Below, piece by piece: positions 1 to 8,117 of a stretch of 52,301 nucleotides of DNA (position 1 is the first letter of the stretch; the number at the start of each line of letters is the position of its first letter). Below the pieces are notes generated by a model. That model had not been told where the DNA came from. It searched no databases and saw only the letters and a list, made by a program, of their open reading frames with translations. The translations under genes were made by a program, and so were the position numbers. The DNA comes from JALZKA01 sp963786495 (GTDB lineage Bacteria > Actinomycetota > Thermoleophilia > Solirubrobacterales > 70-9): positions 1 through 52,301 of the forward strand of contig CAWAZL010000003.1 in assembly GCA_963786495.1 (NCBI GenBank), read 5' to 3'.

Positions 1-453
1 AACGTTCCCTGCCCAAGCTGCCCGCTGCTGTGTACTCGATCGCCTGCTCCACTGCGCGGGGGCTCTACGTTGCCATGGAGGTGCAGGGCGGCCGGGCCAT
101 CGCCCCACGTCCAAGGGTGCCCTGCGGTCGGGCCCGGGTCTTCGCACGGCGACGCACAGGCGATCACCGTGTGTCCGGCACCGCCTACGTCGGCGGTCAC
201 TTCGACCGGGCCTGCACCACGATGGAGCAACTGGTTTCGCCGGGCACCTGCACCGACGGCTCGGTGTCGCGCGTCAAGCTCGCCGCGATCGACGCCAAGG
301 GCAAACTGACCGGCTGGGCACCGCAGGCGCAAGTTGCCTTATTCTGGGTGCCGGGTCCTGGCCACCAACACCGCCCGCAGCACCGTGGACGTCGGCGGCG
401 CCCCCACCACGATCGGCGGCGCCAGCCGCCGGCACTACGCATCTTTCGGCTGA
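1..453 (+). pseudogene. Left-arm copy: C-terminal part of the beta-propeller protein
   Basis: This is the degraded mirror copy of the 3' part of the gene at 4031-5176 on the minus strand. Recognisable pieces are GLYVAM, a YVGGHFDRACTT segment, KLAAIDA and LTGWAPQAQ, ending in RRHYASFG and a TGA at 451-453. At least three frame changes are needed to follow the protein, and several short indels separate it from its partner copy. It starts at the first base of the window, so its 5' part is missing. I treat it as a sequencing or assembly copy, not a separate gene. Confidence 0.7.
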
Positions 454-472
454 CCACTTTCAGGGAGGAATC

Positions 473-1262
473 ATGACGGTACTGCAGATCTCGCCGGGTC
501 ACCCCCCCTCGGTCCATCCGGTCCGCGGCCGCTCTGACGGCCCCACCCGTCTGCGGCGATCGTCCCAATTCCGTGCAGCCGCCCGCCCCGGCAGCGATGA
601 CACCGACCGCCACGACCACCGGGACCGTGGTGGCGCGCTACCTTATCGAGAGGCGCGGCACCGCCGCGATGTACTACAGTCCCCCTTCCGGGTACGGCCA
701 CAACCCGCGCAGCTGCAGCCGGGGGGCGCGGCACCACCAGGTCCGTCGTCCACGGGCTCGGGGCTCGCGCTGGCGTTCCCGCCGAAGTGCAACTCGGCGC
801 CACCTGCCCGACCGTGGTCCTGCAGACGGGCACCGCCCCGAACCTCAACCCTTACGAGGTATGTCTATATGCGCCTCCGTGTGATGTTCGCCAACCAGAC
901 CGACGCGGGGGAGAACGTCCTGCAGAAGGGCTACTCGGCGAGCGGGTGGAAAGTACAAGTTGAAGGTCGACGGGACCGCGGGCAGGCCCAGCTGCGTCAT
1001 GGTCGATTCCCTGAGATCTGTGATCCGGGGCTCGTCCGAAACGCCGTCAGCGTTGCCGACGGTGCATGGCACCGCATCGAGTGCCGCCGCTACGGCACGA
1101 AATTGGGCATCATCGTCGATGCCGACGTCCGAGGCATCATCACGATCCCCGCGACGCTGTCCGTCTCCAACACGGTGCTCTTTAATATTCGGCGGTAATG
1201 GTGCCTATCCCGACAACGCCCAGTTCCACGGGGTGCTCGACGACGTGTGGATCCGCCGGACG
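473..1262 (+). pseudogene. Left-arm copy: LamG-domain protein, frameshifted
   Basis: This is the mirror copy of 3235-4013. It keeps the GGAGG ribosome site and ATG at 473, then MTVLQISPGHPP. The LamG body is scattered over three frames: YGHN, FANQTDAGENVLQKGYSA, GTAGRPSCVMVDS, IIVDADVRGIITIPATLSVS, and finally FHGVLDDVWIR near 1,230-1,255. The sequence around the partner's stop codon is deleted here, so this copy has no matching end. The damage is denser than in the right arm, as expected for the lower-quality half of a fold-back read. Confidence 0.7.
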
Positions 1263-1281
1263 ACCCGTTCGCCGTCGTCGC

Positions 1282-1762
1282 TCAGGCTCGCAAATCTAAC
1301 CGACCTGGCCGCCGACGGTGCGGCCGTTGGACTCGACGTGCAGGCGTACCGCGCCTGAGGGGGGACCGCAGCACTGAAAACAGCCCGTCTCGTCGACGTC
1401 GGTCTCGTCGAACGTCCCCGGCGGCCGGTCCGGGAGCTCACCTTGCCGCGCCCTTGGCTGGGCGTCCCACCTGCCCCGTGATGCCGGCTTAGCCGCTCAT
1501 GGGCCTCGACCCGAGATATCCGCCACCGTCGAAGACCAGCATGCGAAAAAAAAATAATGGGTACCCCGTACCGCGAGCGCTTCGTCGTACCCGGAGTCGG
1601 AGGGCCAGCTCCGCGAGCAGCAGGTCGGCGTCGGACCGTATGCTGTCAGGCTGGGCGCGGGCGGCGGCGGCGAAGTCCGCGGGTACGGCAGCACACGGTC
1701 AACGCGGCGCGCAACTTGGCGCAACAGGCGAGTCGGTCATCGTCCCACTGTGGCTGCGACAT
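1282..1762 (-). pseudogene. Left-arm copy: small protein found beside the sigma factor
   Basis: This is the mirror copy of 2741-3205. The start (MSQPQWDDD) lies at 1762 on the minus strand and the stop corresponds to the tca at 1282-1284. Between them the protein can be followed only in pieces, such as SGYDEALAVR near 1,570-1,600. An eight-A run near 1,545-1,552 breaks the reading frame where the right arm has no such run; homopolymer errors of this kind are typical of unpolished nanopore sequence. Confidence 0.65.
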
Positions 1763-2250
1763 GGCGGGCACCCTCATTTTTGTTGGTCCGGCTGTCGGCG
1801 CGCTGCCCGGCTTGTCAAAACTGCCCGCGAAGGCCGCCAGTGCCGGACAAGTCCGTAGTTTGTGTACGCATCGGCCCCGTGTCGGCCCGACGCTGCCGAC
1901 GGGGATGCCCAACCGTTCGCCGATCTCCTCGTAGCTCATCGGCGGGTCCCGCAGCAGCAGCGCCATCATCTGCCGGCAGCGCGGCGGCAACTGGTGCGTA
2001 CGCGTCCCGCAGGGCCTGATCAAACGCTTCCGCCTTCAGAAGCAGGTCCTGGTCGATCGAGCCCCACCGGAAGGTCCCGCCACGCCCCCACCGAAGTGTT
2101 CGGCGGCTGTGCCTCCAGCGGGTCGAACAGCCAGGTCTGCCGGCTGAGAGGCATCTGACGCCAGGTGGCGGGTGGTCTGCACGATCCATTGGGCAGGGCG
2201 GCCGGCTCGCGGAGGGCTGTCGAGGCCCTCCACCAGGCGCCGCCGTACGT
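1763..2250 (-). pseudogene. Left-arm copy: C-terminal part of an ECF sigma factor
   Basis: This is the mirror copy of 2255-2766. The region 4 helix-turn-helix is clear (PMSYEEIGERLGIPVGSVG, then TRGRCVHKLRTCPALAAFA) around 1,830-1,960 on the minus strand. The upstream part (SIDQDLLLKAEAFDQALRDAYA) lies in another frame. The gene runs into the palindrome centre near 2,250, where the same gene continues in the opposite direction, so the N-terminal half (regions 1 and 2.1-2.2) is absent from both arms. Confidence 0.7.
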
Positions 2251-2254
2251 GAAC

Positions 2255-2766
2255 CAGAACGTGTGGCTGCGCCTGGTGGAGAACCTCGACCGTCCTCCGC
2301 GAACCGGTAGCCCTACCCAAGGGATCGTGCAGACCACCCGCCACGAGTGCCTGCGACTGCTGCGGTCAAGCCGACAGACCTGGCTGTTCGACCCGCTCGA
2401 CGCCGCCGCCGAACACTTCGTCGGGACGTGCGGCACCGGCCGGTGAGGATACGATCGACCAGGACCTGCTGAAGGCGGAACGTCATCAGGCCCTGCGGGA
2501 CGCGTACGCGCAGTTGCCGCCGCGCTGCCGGCAGATGTGGCGCTGCTGCTGCGGACCCGCCGATGAGCTACGAGGAGATCGGCGAACGGTTGGGCATCCC
2601 CGTCGGCAGCGTCGGGCCGACCCGGGGCCGATGCGTACACAAACTACGGAACTGTCCGGCACTGGCGGCCTTCGCGGACGTGGTGAACGACGCCGGGCAG
2701 CGCGCCGACGGCCGGACCGACGATCGAGGGGGTGCCCGCCATGTCGCAGCCACAGTGGGACGATGA
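2255..2766 (+). pseudogene. ECF RNA polymerase sigma factor, N-terminally cut and frameshifted (right arm)
   Basis: An extracytoplasmic-function sigma factor fragment. From the palindrome centre it reads VWLRLVENLDR, then IVQTTRHECLRLLR (the end of region 2), then DQDLLKAERHQALRDAYAQLPPRCRQM and the region 4 helix-turn-helix PMSYEEIGERLGIPVGSVG followed by TRGRCVHKLRNCPALAAF. Frame changes occur near 2,300, 2,440 and 2,550. The 3' end overlaps the start of the next small gene at 2741, so the two would form an operon. The family (sigma-70 regions 2 and 4) is clear. The missing N-terminus results from the palindrome junction. Confidence 0.8.
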
Positions 2767-3205
2767 CGAGCTTCCTGCTGGCCGAGTTGCGCGCCGCGTT
2801 GACCGTGGTGCCTGCCGTACCCGCGGACTTCACCGCCGCCGCCCGCGCCAGCCTGGCGTGCGTACGGTCGACGCCGACCTGCTGCTCGCGGAGCTGGCCT
2901 TCGACTCCGGGTACGACGAAGCGCTCGCGGTACGGTCCACGCCCGGCTCGTCCCCCCGCATGCTGGTCTTCGACGGTGGCGGGTACCGGGTCGAGGCGGA
3001 GGTCGGTGACGCCGGCATCACGGGGCAGGTGACGCCCGCCGACAGCGGCAAGGTGAGTTGCCAGACGGCCGCCGGGACGTTCGACGAGACCGACGTCGAC
3101 GAGACGGGCTGTTTCGTGCTGCGGTCCCCGGCCGACGGCGCGGTACGCCTGCACGTCGAGTCCGACGGCCGCACCATCGCGACCAGCTGGATCAACCTGA
3201 CCTGA
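2741..3205 (+). pseudogene. Small protein encoded next to the sigma factor, frameshifted (right arm)
   Basis: About 155 residues, starting MSQPQWDDD at 2741 and ending at a TGA at 3203-3205. The frame slips near 2,770 and returns near 2,865. The second half is continuous (DADLLLAELAFDSGYDEALA, RMLVFDGGGYRVEAEVGD, GCFVLRSPADGAVRLHVESD) and looks like a soluble beta-rich domain resembling carboxypeptidase-regulatory folds. Its start overlaps the sigma-factor end, which suggests a partner of the sigma factor. I recognise the gene pairing from actinomycetes such as Micromonosporaceae but cannot name a function. Confidence 0.6.
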
Positions 3206-3234
3206 GCGACGACGGCGAACGGGTCAACGGGCCC

Positions 3235-4013
3235 TCAGCCGACCCGGATCCACACGTCGTCGAGCACCCCGTGGAACTGGTCGTTGTCGGGATAGGCGCC
3301 CTTACCGCCGATGCTCAACGGCCCCGTGTTCGACACGGACAGCGTGGCGGGGATCGTGATGATGCCTCGGACCGCGGCATCGACGATGATGCCGAATTTC
3401 GTGCCTAGCGGCGGCACTCAATGCGGTGCCATGCACCGTCGGCAACGCTGACGGCGCTCCGAACGAGCCGGATCACGGATCTGCGGGAGTCGACCATGAC
3501 GCAGCTGGGCCGGCCCGCGGTCCCGTCGACCTGCAACTTGTACTGCCCACCGGTCGCCGAGTAGCCCTTCTGCAGGACGTTCTCCCCCGCGTCGGTCTGG
3601 TCGGCGAACATCAGCACGGAGGCGCCGAACGAGACCCGGCCGTACCGGGTTGAGGTTCGGGGCGGTGCCCGTCTGCAGGACCACTGTCGGGCAGGTGGCG
3701 CCGGTGCACTTCGGCGGAACGCCAGGGCGAGCCCCGGCCCGTGGACGACGGACCTGGCGGCGCCGCCCTCGCCGGTGCGGCTGCGCAGGGTGTGGCCGTA
3801 CCCGGAGGTGTCGTACATCGCGGCGGTGCCGCGCCGGTCGAACGGGTAGCGCGCCACCACGGTCCCGGTGGTCGTGGCGGCCGGTGTCATCGCTGCCGGG
3901 GCGGGCGGCTGCACGGATGCGAAGATCGCCGCCACGAGTGCGGCGGTCAGCGCGGCCGCGTACCGGATGGGCGGCCGGGGGGTGACCCGGCGCGATCTGC
4001 CGTACCGTCATGA
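3235..4013 (-). pseudogene. LamG-domain secreted protein, frameshifted (right arm)
   Basis: A concanavalin/LamG jelly-roll protein of about 255 residues. A GGAGG site sits seven bases before the ATG at 4013. After MTVRQIAPGHPP the frame shifts near 3,960 into a signal-like stretch (ALTAALVAAIFASVQ). The LamG body follows: VARYPFDRRGTAAMYDTSGYGHTL, then PKCTGATCPTVVLQTG, then FADQTDAGENVLQKGYS, GTAGRPSCVMVDSR, DGAWHRIECRR, and IIVDAAVRGIITIPATLSVS, ending GVLDDVWIRVG. Four frame changes are needed, each at a point where the homologous reading continues, so these look like sequence errors. It lies 17 bases downstream of the beta-propeller gene, and the two probably form one secreted pair. Confidence 0.75.
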
Positions 4014-4030
4014 TTCCTCCCTGAAAGTGG

Positions 4031-5176
4031 TCAGCCGAAAGATGCGTAGTGCCGGCGGCTGGCGCCGCCGATCGTGGTGAAGTCGCCGCCGACGGCCACC
4101 GTGCTGCGGGCCGGGTGGTCGACCAGGACGTGCGTACCCCGACGACGCCGTTGGCCTGCGGCGCCCAGCCGGTCAGGTTGCCCTCGGCGTCGACCGCGGC
4201 GAGCTTGACGCGCGGACACCGAGCCGTCGGTGCAGGTGCCCTGTGACCGTTGTTCGCCGTGGTGCAGGCCCGGTCGAAGTGGCCGCCGACGTAGGCGGTG
4301 CCGTCCAGCACGGCGATCGCCTGGGCGTCGCCGTCGAAGACGCGGGTCCAGCGGGTGCGCCCGGTCCGGGTGTAGGCGACGGCCCGGCCGCCCTGCCCGC
4401 CCATCGCGGCGTAGACGCCGCGGGCGTCGACCGCGATCGCGTAGCACGGCCGCCGGCGGCTTCGGCAGGAAGCCTCGTCCAGCACGCCGGTGGCGGCGTC
4501 ACCGCGGACAGCCGCAGCGTCGAGCGCACGCCGTCGGTCCGGTGGAAGCTGCCGCCGAGGTAGACCCGGCCGTCGGCGACGCGAGCGCGTTGACCGTGTC
4601 GTCGGCGGTCGGCGTCCAGCCGCGTCGAGCGCGCCGGTGGTCAGCGAGAACGCGGCGAGGTTGCACCGCTCCGACGCCGTCGACGCGGTGATCGGCCGCC
4701 GACGTAGAGCTTGCCGGCGCCGACGGCGAGCGCCCGCGGGCTGCCGGTGACCCCGTGCGCGAACGCGCCGACCGCGCCGGTCGGCCGTCGATCCGGGCGA
4801 TCGCGTCGCGGGTGGCCGGAGACGCGGTGAAGTCGCCGGCCGCGTAGACCGAGGTGCCGGCGACGGCGAGCGCGCGGACGGTGCCGTCGGCGCTCGGCGC
4901 CCAGTCGAGCAGCGCGCCGGTACGCGCGTCGAACGCGGCCAGCCGTTGCCGGGCGACCGTGTGGCCGGCGATCATCGCGCCGGTGAACGAGCCACCCACG
5001 TAGACGGTGTCGCCGCGGTAGGCGATCGCGTAGACCGAGCCGTTGAACGACGGGGGCGGACGGGGTGACGCGGTCAGCGCCTGTGCGGGAGTAACGCCGT
5101 TCCAGATGACCTCAGCGGCGAGGCCGACGGCGGTCAAGGCTCGAGCGACAAGACGCCTAAATCGGAGATATCGCAC
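4031..5176 (-). pseudogene. Secreted delta-60-type beta-propeller protein, frameshifted
   Basis: About 380 residues once the frames are joined. The N-terminus (MRYLRFRRLVARALTAVGLA) is a signal sequence. Five or six repeats with the pattern V-x-ALAV-x(3-5)-VYVGG-x-FT follow: YAIAYRGDTVYVGGSFTG, RALAVAGTSVYAAGDFT, RALAVGAGKLYVGG, and further down YAIAVDARGVYAAMGG and AIAVLDGTAYVGGHFD. This matches the DUF5122 (delta-60 repeat) propeller pattern. Frame breaks occur near 4,780, 4,680, 4,570 and 4,450. It ends RRHYASFG just before the LamG gene. The 5' part (4500-5176) lies outside the palindrome, so it has no second copy. Confidence 0.75.
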
Positions 5177-5323
5177 AATTCAGGCTAACTGTCCCCACCC
5201 GTCGGAAGGTGCGTCGATCAACTCTCCGGGCGTGTGGCGGCGCCGACCACCCGAACGGATGAGACGGACCGGCCCGACATCAGTGTGTAACGCACAGGTG
5301 ACAGATGTGTTGCCCCGCAGGCA
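5177..5323. other. Non-coding stretch at the join between foreign block and main contig
   Basis: About 150 bases with no credible gene on either strand, between the start of the minus-strand propeller gene and the end of rsmA. It should hold the propeller promoter, but I see no convincing -35/-10 pair. The coding signal of rsmA fades just to the right (about 5,320-5,400), so the boundary between two unrelated sequences probably lies here or slightly further right. Confidence 0.5.
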
Positions 5324-6079
5324 TCAGCGTGCTCGAATGCGGCGATGAGGCCCGCGCTGATCGCCGGTACCATCCTGCTCGAGCGCCTCGAGCACTCGCT
5401 GGCGCGGCTCCACGCCCGCGGTCGCCACCGAGCGCGCGAGCGCTTTGCGCCGGTGAGCGAACGCCGCGCGCACGAGACGCGCCACATCACCCCCCGGCCA
5501 TTCCGCCACCCGCTCCAGGCGAAGCAGCGCAGAGTCCACCCGCGGCGGCGGCTTGAACACCCTCCGGTCCACCGCACGCAACATCTCGACGCGGCACGCG
5601 AGCTGAGCGAGCACGCTGGGCGCGCCGTACGGCTTCGTCCGCGGGACGGCCCGCAGGCGGTCGGCGATCTCGCGCTGCACCATCACCGTCCACCGGTTCA
5701 CGGTCGGAAGCTCTTCGATCGTCCGCATGATCACCGGCGTCGCGACCGCGTAAGGCAGATTCGCCACCATCGCGGTCGGCGCCGGCTCGAGCGCGCGGAA
5801 GTCCACCTTCATCGCATCGCCCATTACCAGGCTCATCCCTTCGCGGCGCGACTCGATCTCCTCCAAGCCGGCCCTGAGACGCTCGTCGATCTCGATCACG
5901 TGGACCGCCCTCGCAGTTTCGGCAAGCCGCTCGGTCAGAACGCCCTGTCCGCCGCCCACCTCCAGCACAACGTCACCGGCCGAGAGGTCCGCCTCGCGAA
6001 CGATCGCCTTCAGCAGATTCGGATCGGCCAGGAAGTTCTGGCCAAGCGACACCCGGCCTGGCGGTCGGCCGCTCACCAT
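5324..6079 (-). CDS. rsmA: 16S rRNA (adenine1518/1519-N6)-dimethyltransferase RsmA (KsgA), C-terminus doubtful
   Basis: Dimethylates two adjacent adenines in the 3' hairpin of 16S rRNA late in small-subunit assembly. The start ATG at 6079 overlaps the tatD stop (ATGGTGA). SAM-binding motifs are clear: SLGQNFLADPNLL, VVLEVGGGQGVLTERLAE, VHVIEIDERL and the catalytic NLPY (MVANLPYAVATPVI). The C-terminal part PPPRVDSALLRL and AFAHRRKALARSVA is normal, but after RQRVLEALEQDG the protein ends in a basic tail (GDQRGPHRRIRAR) unlike the usual family ending. At 251 residues it is shorter than the usual 260-280. The likely cause is a chimeric join inside the 3' end. Confidence 0.88.
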   Translation of the reverse strand: MVSGRPPGRVSLGQNFLADPNLLKAIVREADLSAGDVVLEVGGGQGVLTERLAETARAVHVIEIDERLRAGLEEIESRREGMSLVMGDAMKVDFRALEPAPTAMVANLPYAVATPVIMRTIEELPTVNRWTVMVQREIADRLRAVPRTKPYGAPSVLAQLACRVEMLRAVDRRVFKPPPRVDSALLRLERVAEWPGGDVARLVRAAFAHRRKALARSVATAGVEPRQRVLEALEQDGTGDQRGPHRRIRAR

Positions 6080-6846
6080 GCAAAGACCCGTGCGGCGTTC
6101 TCCTCGACCAAGGCACCGAACGCCTCGTCGTCCATCCCGCGCGCGGCCGCGACCTCGCGCGCCGTCTCGATAACCAGCGCGGGCTCGTTCGGCTTGCCTC
6201 GCCGCGATTGGGGAGCAAGGAACGGAGCGTCGGTCTCGACCAGGATCAGATCGTCCGGCACGAGCCGAGCCGCCTCCCTCAGCGCATCGGCCTTCGGGTA
6301 GGTGACGTTCCCGGCGAATGAGCAGAACCATCGGTTCGCAACCGCCTCGGCGACTCGCTCCGGTGGCGCTGAGAAGCAGTGGAGAACGACATCCACGTCG
6401 GTCGCCTCCGCCGCGAGGAGCTCGAACGAGTCCGCCACGGCGTCAGCCTCGCCACCCTCGCCGGAGCGCATGTGGATGACAAGCGGCTTCGCCACCTCCT
6501 GCGCCACGCGGATCTGCGCCCGGAACGCTGCCACCTGGTCATTGCGCGGCGCCCTGTCGCGGTAGAAGTCGAGCCCCGTCTCGCCAACCGCCACCACATG
6601 CTCGTCAGCCGCCAATTCGCGCAACTCGGCCTCCGCTGCTTCATCCCAACCGGTCGCCGAGTTCGGGTGGCGCCCCACGGCAGCCCACACCTCCTCGTGC
6701 TCGCGCGCGAGCGCCACAGCGCCGCGATTCGAGTCCTCGTCCAGGCCCACGGTCAGGATGCGTGTGAGCCCGGCCCCCCGCGCCCGCTCGACGACACCAG
6801 CCGCATCACCTTCGCAAAGCGCGATATGAGCGTGCGTGTCGACCAC
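6073..6846 (-). CDS. tatD: TatD family metal-dependent hydrolase (DNase)
   Basis: A TIM-barrel amidohydrolase-fold nuclease, 257 residues, the normal family length. Metal ligands are visible: VDTHAHI at residues 2-8, GETGLDFYR near 92, VIHMRSGEG near 123, VLHCFSA near 156 and VETDAPFLAP near 207. The start is GTG at 6846. It overlaps rsmA by seven bases, and the metG-tatD-rsmA order is the common actinobacterial arrangement. The family acts as a 3'-5' exonuclease or quality-control nuclease. Its upstream side carries four copies of the GTGCCTGGCAC repeat. Confidence 0.93.
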   Translation of the reverse strand: MVDTHAHIALCEGDAAGVVERARGAGLTRILTVGLDEDSNRGAVALAREHEEVWAAVGRHPNSATGWDEAAEAELRELAADEHVVAVGETGLDFYRDRAPRNDQVAAFRAQIRVAQEVAKPLVIHMRSGEGGEADAVADSFELLAAEATDVDVVLHCFSAPPERVAEAVANRWFCSFAGNVTYPKADALREAARLVPDDLILVETDAPFLAPQSRRGKPNEPALVIETAREVAAARGMDDEAFGALVEENAARVFAW

Positions 6847-6865
6847 CCGGGCAGTCTAGGTCGCA

Positions 6866-6928
6866 GGTGCCTGGCACCGTGCCTGGCACCAAGCGTGGTG
6901 CCTGGCACGACGTTAGGTGCCTGGCACC
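6866..6928. repeat. Four tandem copies of a near-palindromic GGTGCCTGGCACC repeat
   Basis: Copies lie at 6866-6878, 6879-6890 (GTGCCTGGCACC), 6897-6908 (GGTGCCTGGCAC) and 6916-6928. The unit is an almost perfect palindrome around one central base. The cluster fills the gap between tatD and the membrane protein at 6913-7458, whose last codons and stop lie inside the fourth copy. It resembles REP-like interspersed palindromes. Confidence 0.9.
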
Positions 6929-7458
6929 AGCGGGTCCGGGATCGCGGTGCTTGCTTCGACCTCGTCCGTCCCGTACGGCACGAGGTACTGGTACGGCCCG
7001 GAGAGGCCCGGGGCCGTCGAGTCGAGTTGGATCACCCAGACCAGGCCGTCCTTCGTCGCCACCAGATCCATCTGGCGCACCGTCTCCGGCTTGATCCCGG
7101 CGCGCTCTTTTGAGAGCAGCTCGATCACGCGCTGGGGCTCGCCGGTGCTGATATCGCTCGGCTCGACGCCGCCGTCCACGGTGATGTCGCTGACGATGAG
7201 CGAGGTGGGCGTGATCGAGATGAACGCGTACTCAACCCCGTCGCCTTCCTGGCCTTCCAGCTGGAGAATCGCGGTCGAGAGCGGTCCCGGCTGGAACAGC
7301 GACTCCGGCGATTCCGGCCCGACCGGGACTGGGATCTCCACACCGGGCTCGACATCTTCGTCGGGCAGGTCGGGCGAGAGCGAGTTGACAGCCCAGATCC
7401 CGCCGAAGACACCCAGAACGATCGCGAGGACGTGACAGATGGCAGCGACGGGATTCAC
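6913..7458 (-). CDS. Membrane-anchored hypothetical protein
   Basis: 181 residues, not recognised. An N-terminal hydrophobic segment (residues 4-26, AAICHVLAIVLGVFGGIWAV) probably anchors the protein, with an acidic, proline-rich linker (PDLPDEDVEPGVEIPVPVGP) and then a soluble domain of about 120 residues outside. No cysteine pairs or catalytic motif stand out. Its first four bases overlap the SHOCT-protein stop (ATGA), so the two genes are translationally coupled and probably work together. The last residues (LVPGT) and the TAA come from a copy of the GTGCCTGGCACC repeat, so the original C-terminus may have been replaced. Confidence 0.7.
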   Translation of the reverse strand: MNPVAAICHVLAIVLGVFGGIWAVNSLSPDLPDEDVEPGVEIPVPVGPESPESLFQPGPLSTAILQLEGQEGDGVEYAFISITPTSLIVSDITVDGGVEPSDISTGEPQRVIELLSKERAGIKPETVRQMDLVATKDGLVWVIQLDSTAPGLSGPYQYLVPYGTDEVEASTAIPDPLVPGT

Positions 7459-8108
7459 TCGCCCATCACCTCCGCCTTGAGCTTTTCGAACTCGGCCTGC
7501 GTCAGCGCTCCCCTGTCTCGCAGCGCCTGGAGGCGCTCCATCGCCGTCAGCTTGTCCGCCCCGCCCGAAGTCGCGAAGCTGGACTTGCGAGCTACGGGCG
7601 CCCGCTTCTCGAGCCGCGAGAACAGGTCCGCCTCGGGATCCGCCTTGACGCCGTGCTTGCGCTCCTTACGGAGCACAGCCAGGCTCGCAAAGATCGGAAT
7701 CAGCCCCATCGGGACGAACAGGAAACCGACGATCAGGCCACCCAGCTCGCCGCCAGGGCCGGGGTTCGCGTTCGGCCCCCAGACGCCCCAGAAACACGCG
7801 AACGCGATCCCCAGGAAGAGCCCCGACCAGCCGAGCAGTGCCGCGAACCCGGCACCGCCCTTCTTCTCGGACCCAGGAGGGGCCCCGCGCATCGCATAGA
7901 GGACGATGCCGAAGAGGCCCACGAAGATCGAGCCGGGTAGCAGCAGGCCGAGCCACTCCGTGCCCTCGGGGCACTCGCGAGCGACAACGTAAGGGCCGCC
8001 GCTCGCACACGTCCCCACGCCAAGCAGCTTGTAGATGGTGAGAGAGATCGCGACGAGCGCTGCGACCTCCAGCCCAAGCCCAACGACCGTGCGAAAGACG
8101 TACTTCAA
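7455..8108 (-). CDS. Multi-pass membrane protein with C-terminal SHOCT domain
   Basis: 217 residues. There are four hydrophobic segments: VVGLGLEVAALVAISLTIYKLL, LGLLLPGSIFVGLFGIVLYAM, FAALLGWSGLFLGIAFACFW and LIVGFLFVPMGLIPIFASLAVL. A cytoplasmic linker and a SHOCT motif follow (residues 185-217: DKLTAMERLQALRDRGALTQ, then EFEKLKAEVMG), a short helical oligomerisation module often found at the end of bacterial membrane proteins. The start is a TTG at 8108 just after metG. A TTGA overlap with one possible metG end suggests coupling. The specific role is unknown. Confidence 0.72.
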   Translation of the reverse strand: MKYVFRTVVGLGLEVAALVAISLTIYKLLGVGTCASGGPYVVARECPEGTEWLGLLLPGSIFVGLFGIVLYAMRGAPPGSEKKGGAGFAALLGWSGLFLGIAFACFWGVWGPNANPGPGGELGGLIVGFLFVPMGLIPIFASLAVLRKERKHGVKADPEADLFSRLEKRAPVARKSSFATSGGADKLTAMERLQALRDRGALTQAEFEKLKAEVMGE

Positions 8109-8117
8109 GACGGTGGG

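Larger units (their letters stand above)
1..4500. repeat. Large imperfect inverted repeat (fold-back palindrome), two arms of about 2.2 kb
   Basis: Bases 1 to ~2,250 read as the reverse complement of ~2,255 to ~4,500. Matching landmarks are the LamG start codon (ATG at 473 plus, ATG at 4013 minus), the beta-propeller stop (451-453 and 4031-4033) and the small-protein start (1760-1762 minus, 2741 plus). Paired positions sum to about 4,484-4,502, so small indels have accumulated between the arms. Protein translations match over long stretches but change frame often, more in the left arm. There is no unique spacer at the centre, which falls inside a sigma-factor gene. This is what a template/complement fold-back long read produces. 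A true inverted duplication or a hairpin telomere is the alternative. Confidence 0.9.

Noticed and set aside
1..4500. A new mobile element with 2.2-kb terminal inverted repeats
   Set aside because: There is no transposase or unique internal sequence, the arms meet without a spacer inside a gene, and errors are far denser than expected for functional repeats.
6866..6928. A short CRISPR array
   Set aside because: The repeats are 11-13 bases, near-palindromic, and separated by 0-8 bases with no spacers of constant length, and no cas genes occur in the window.
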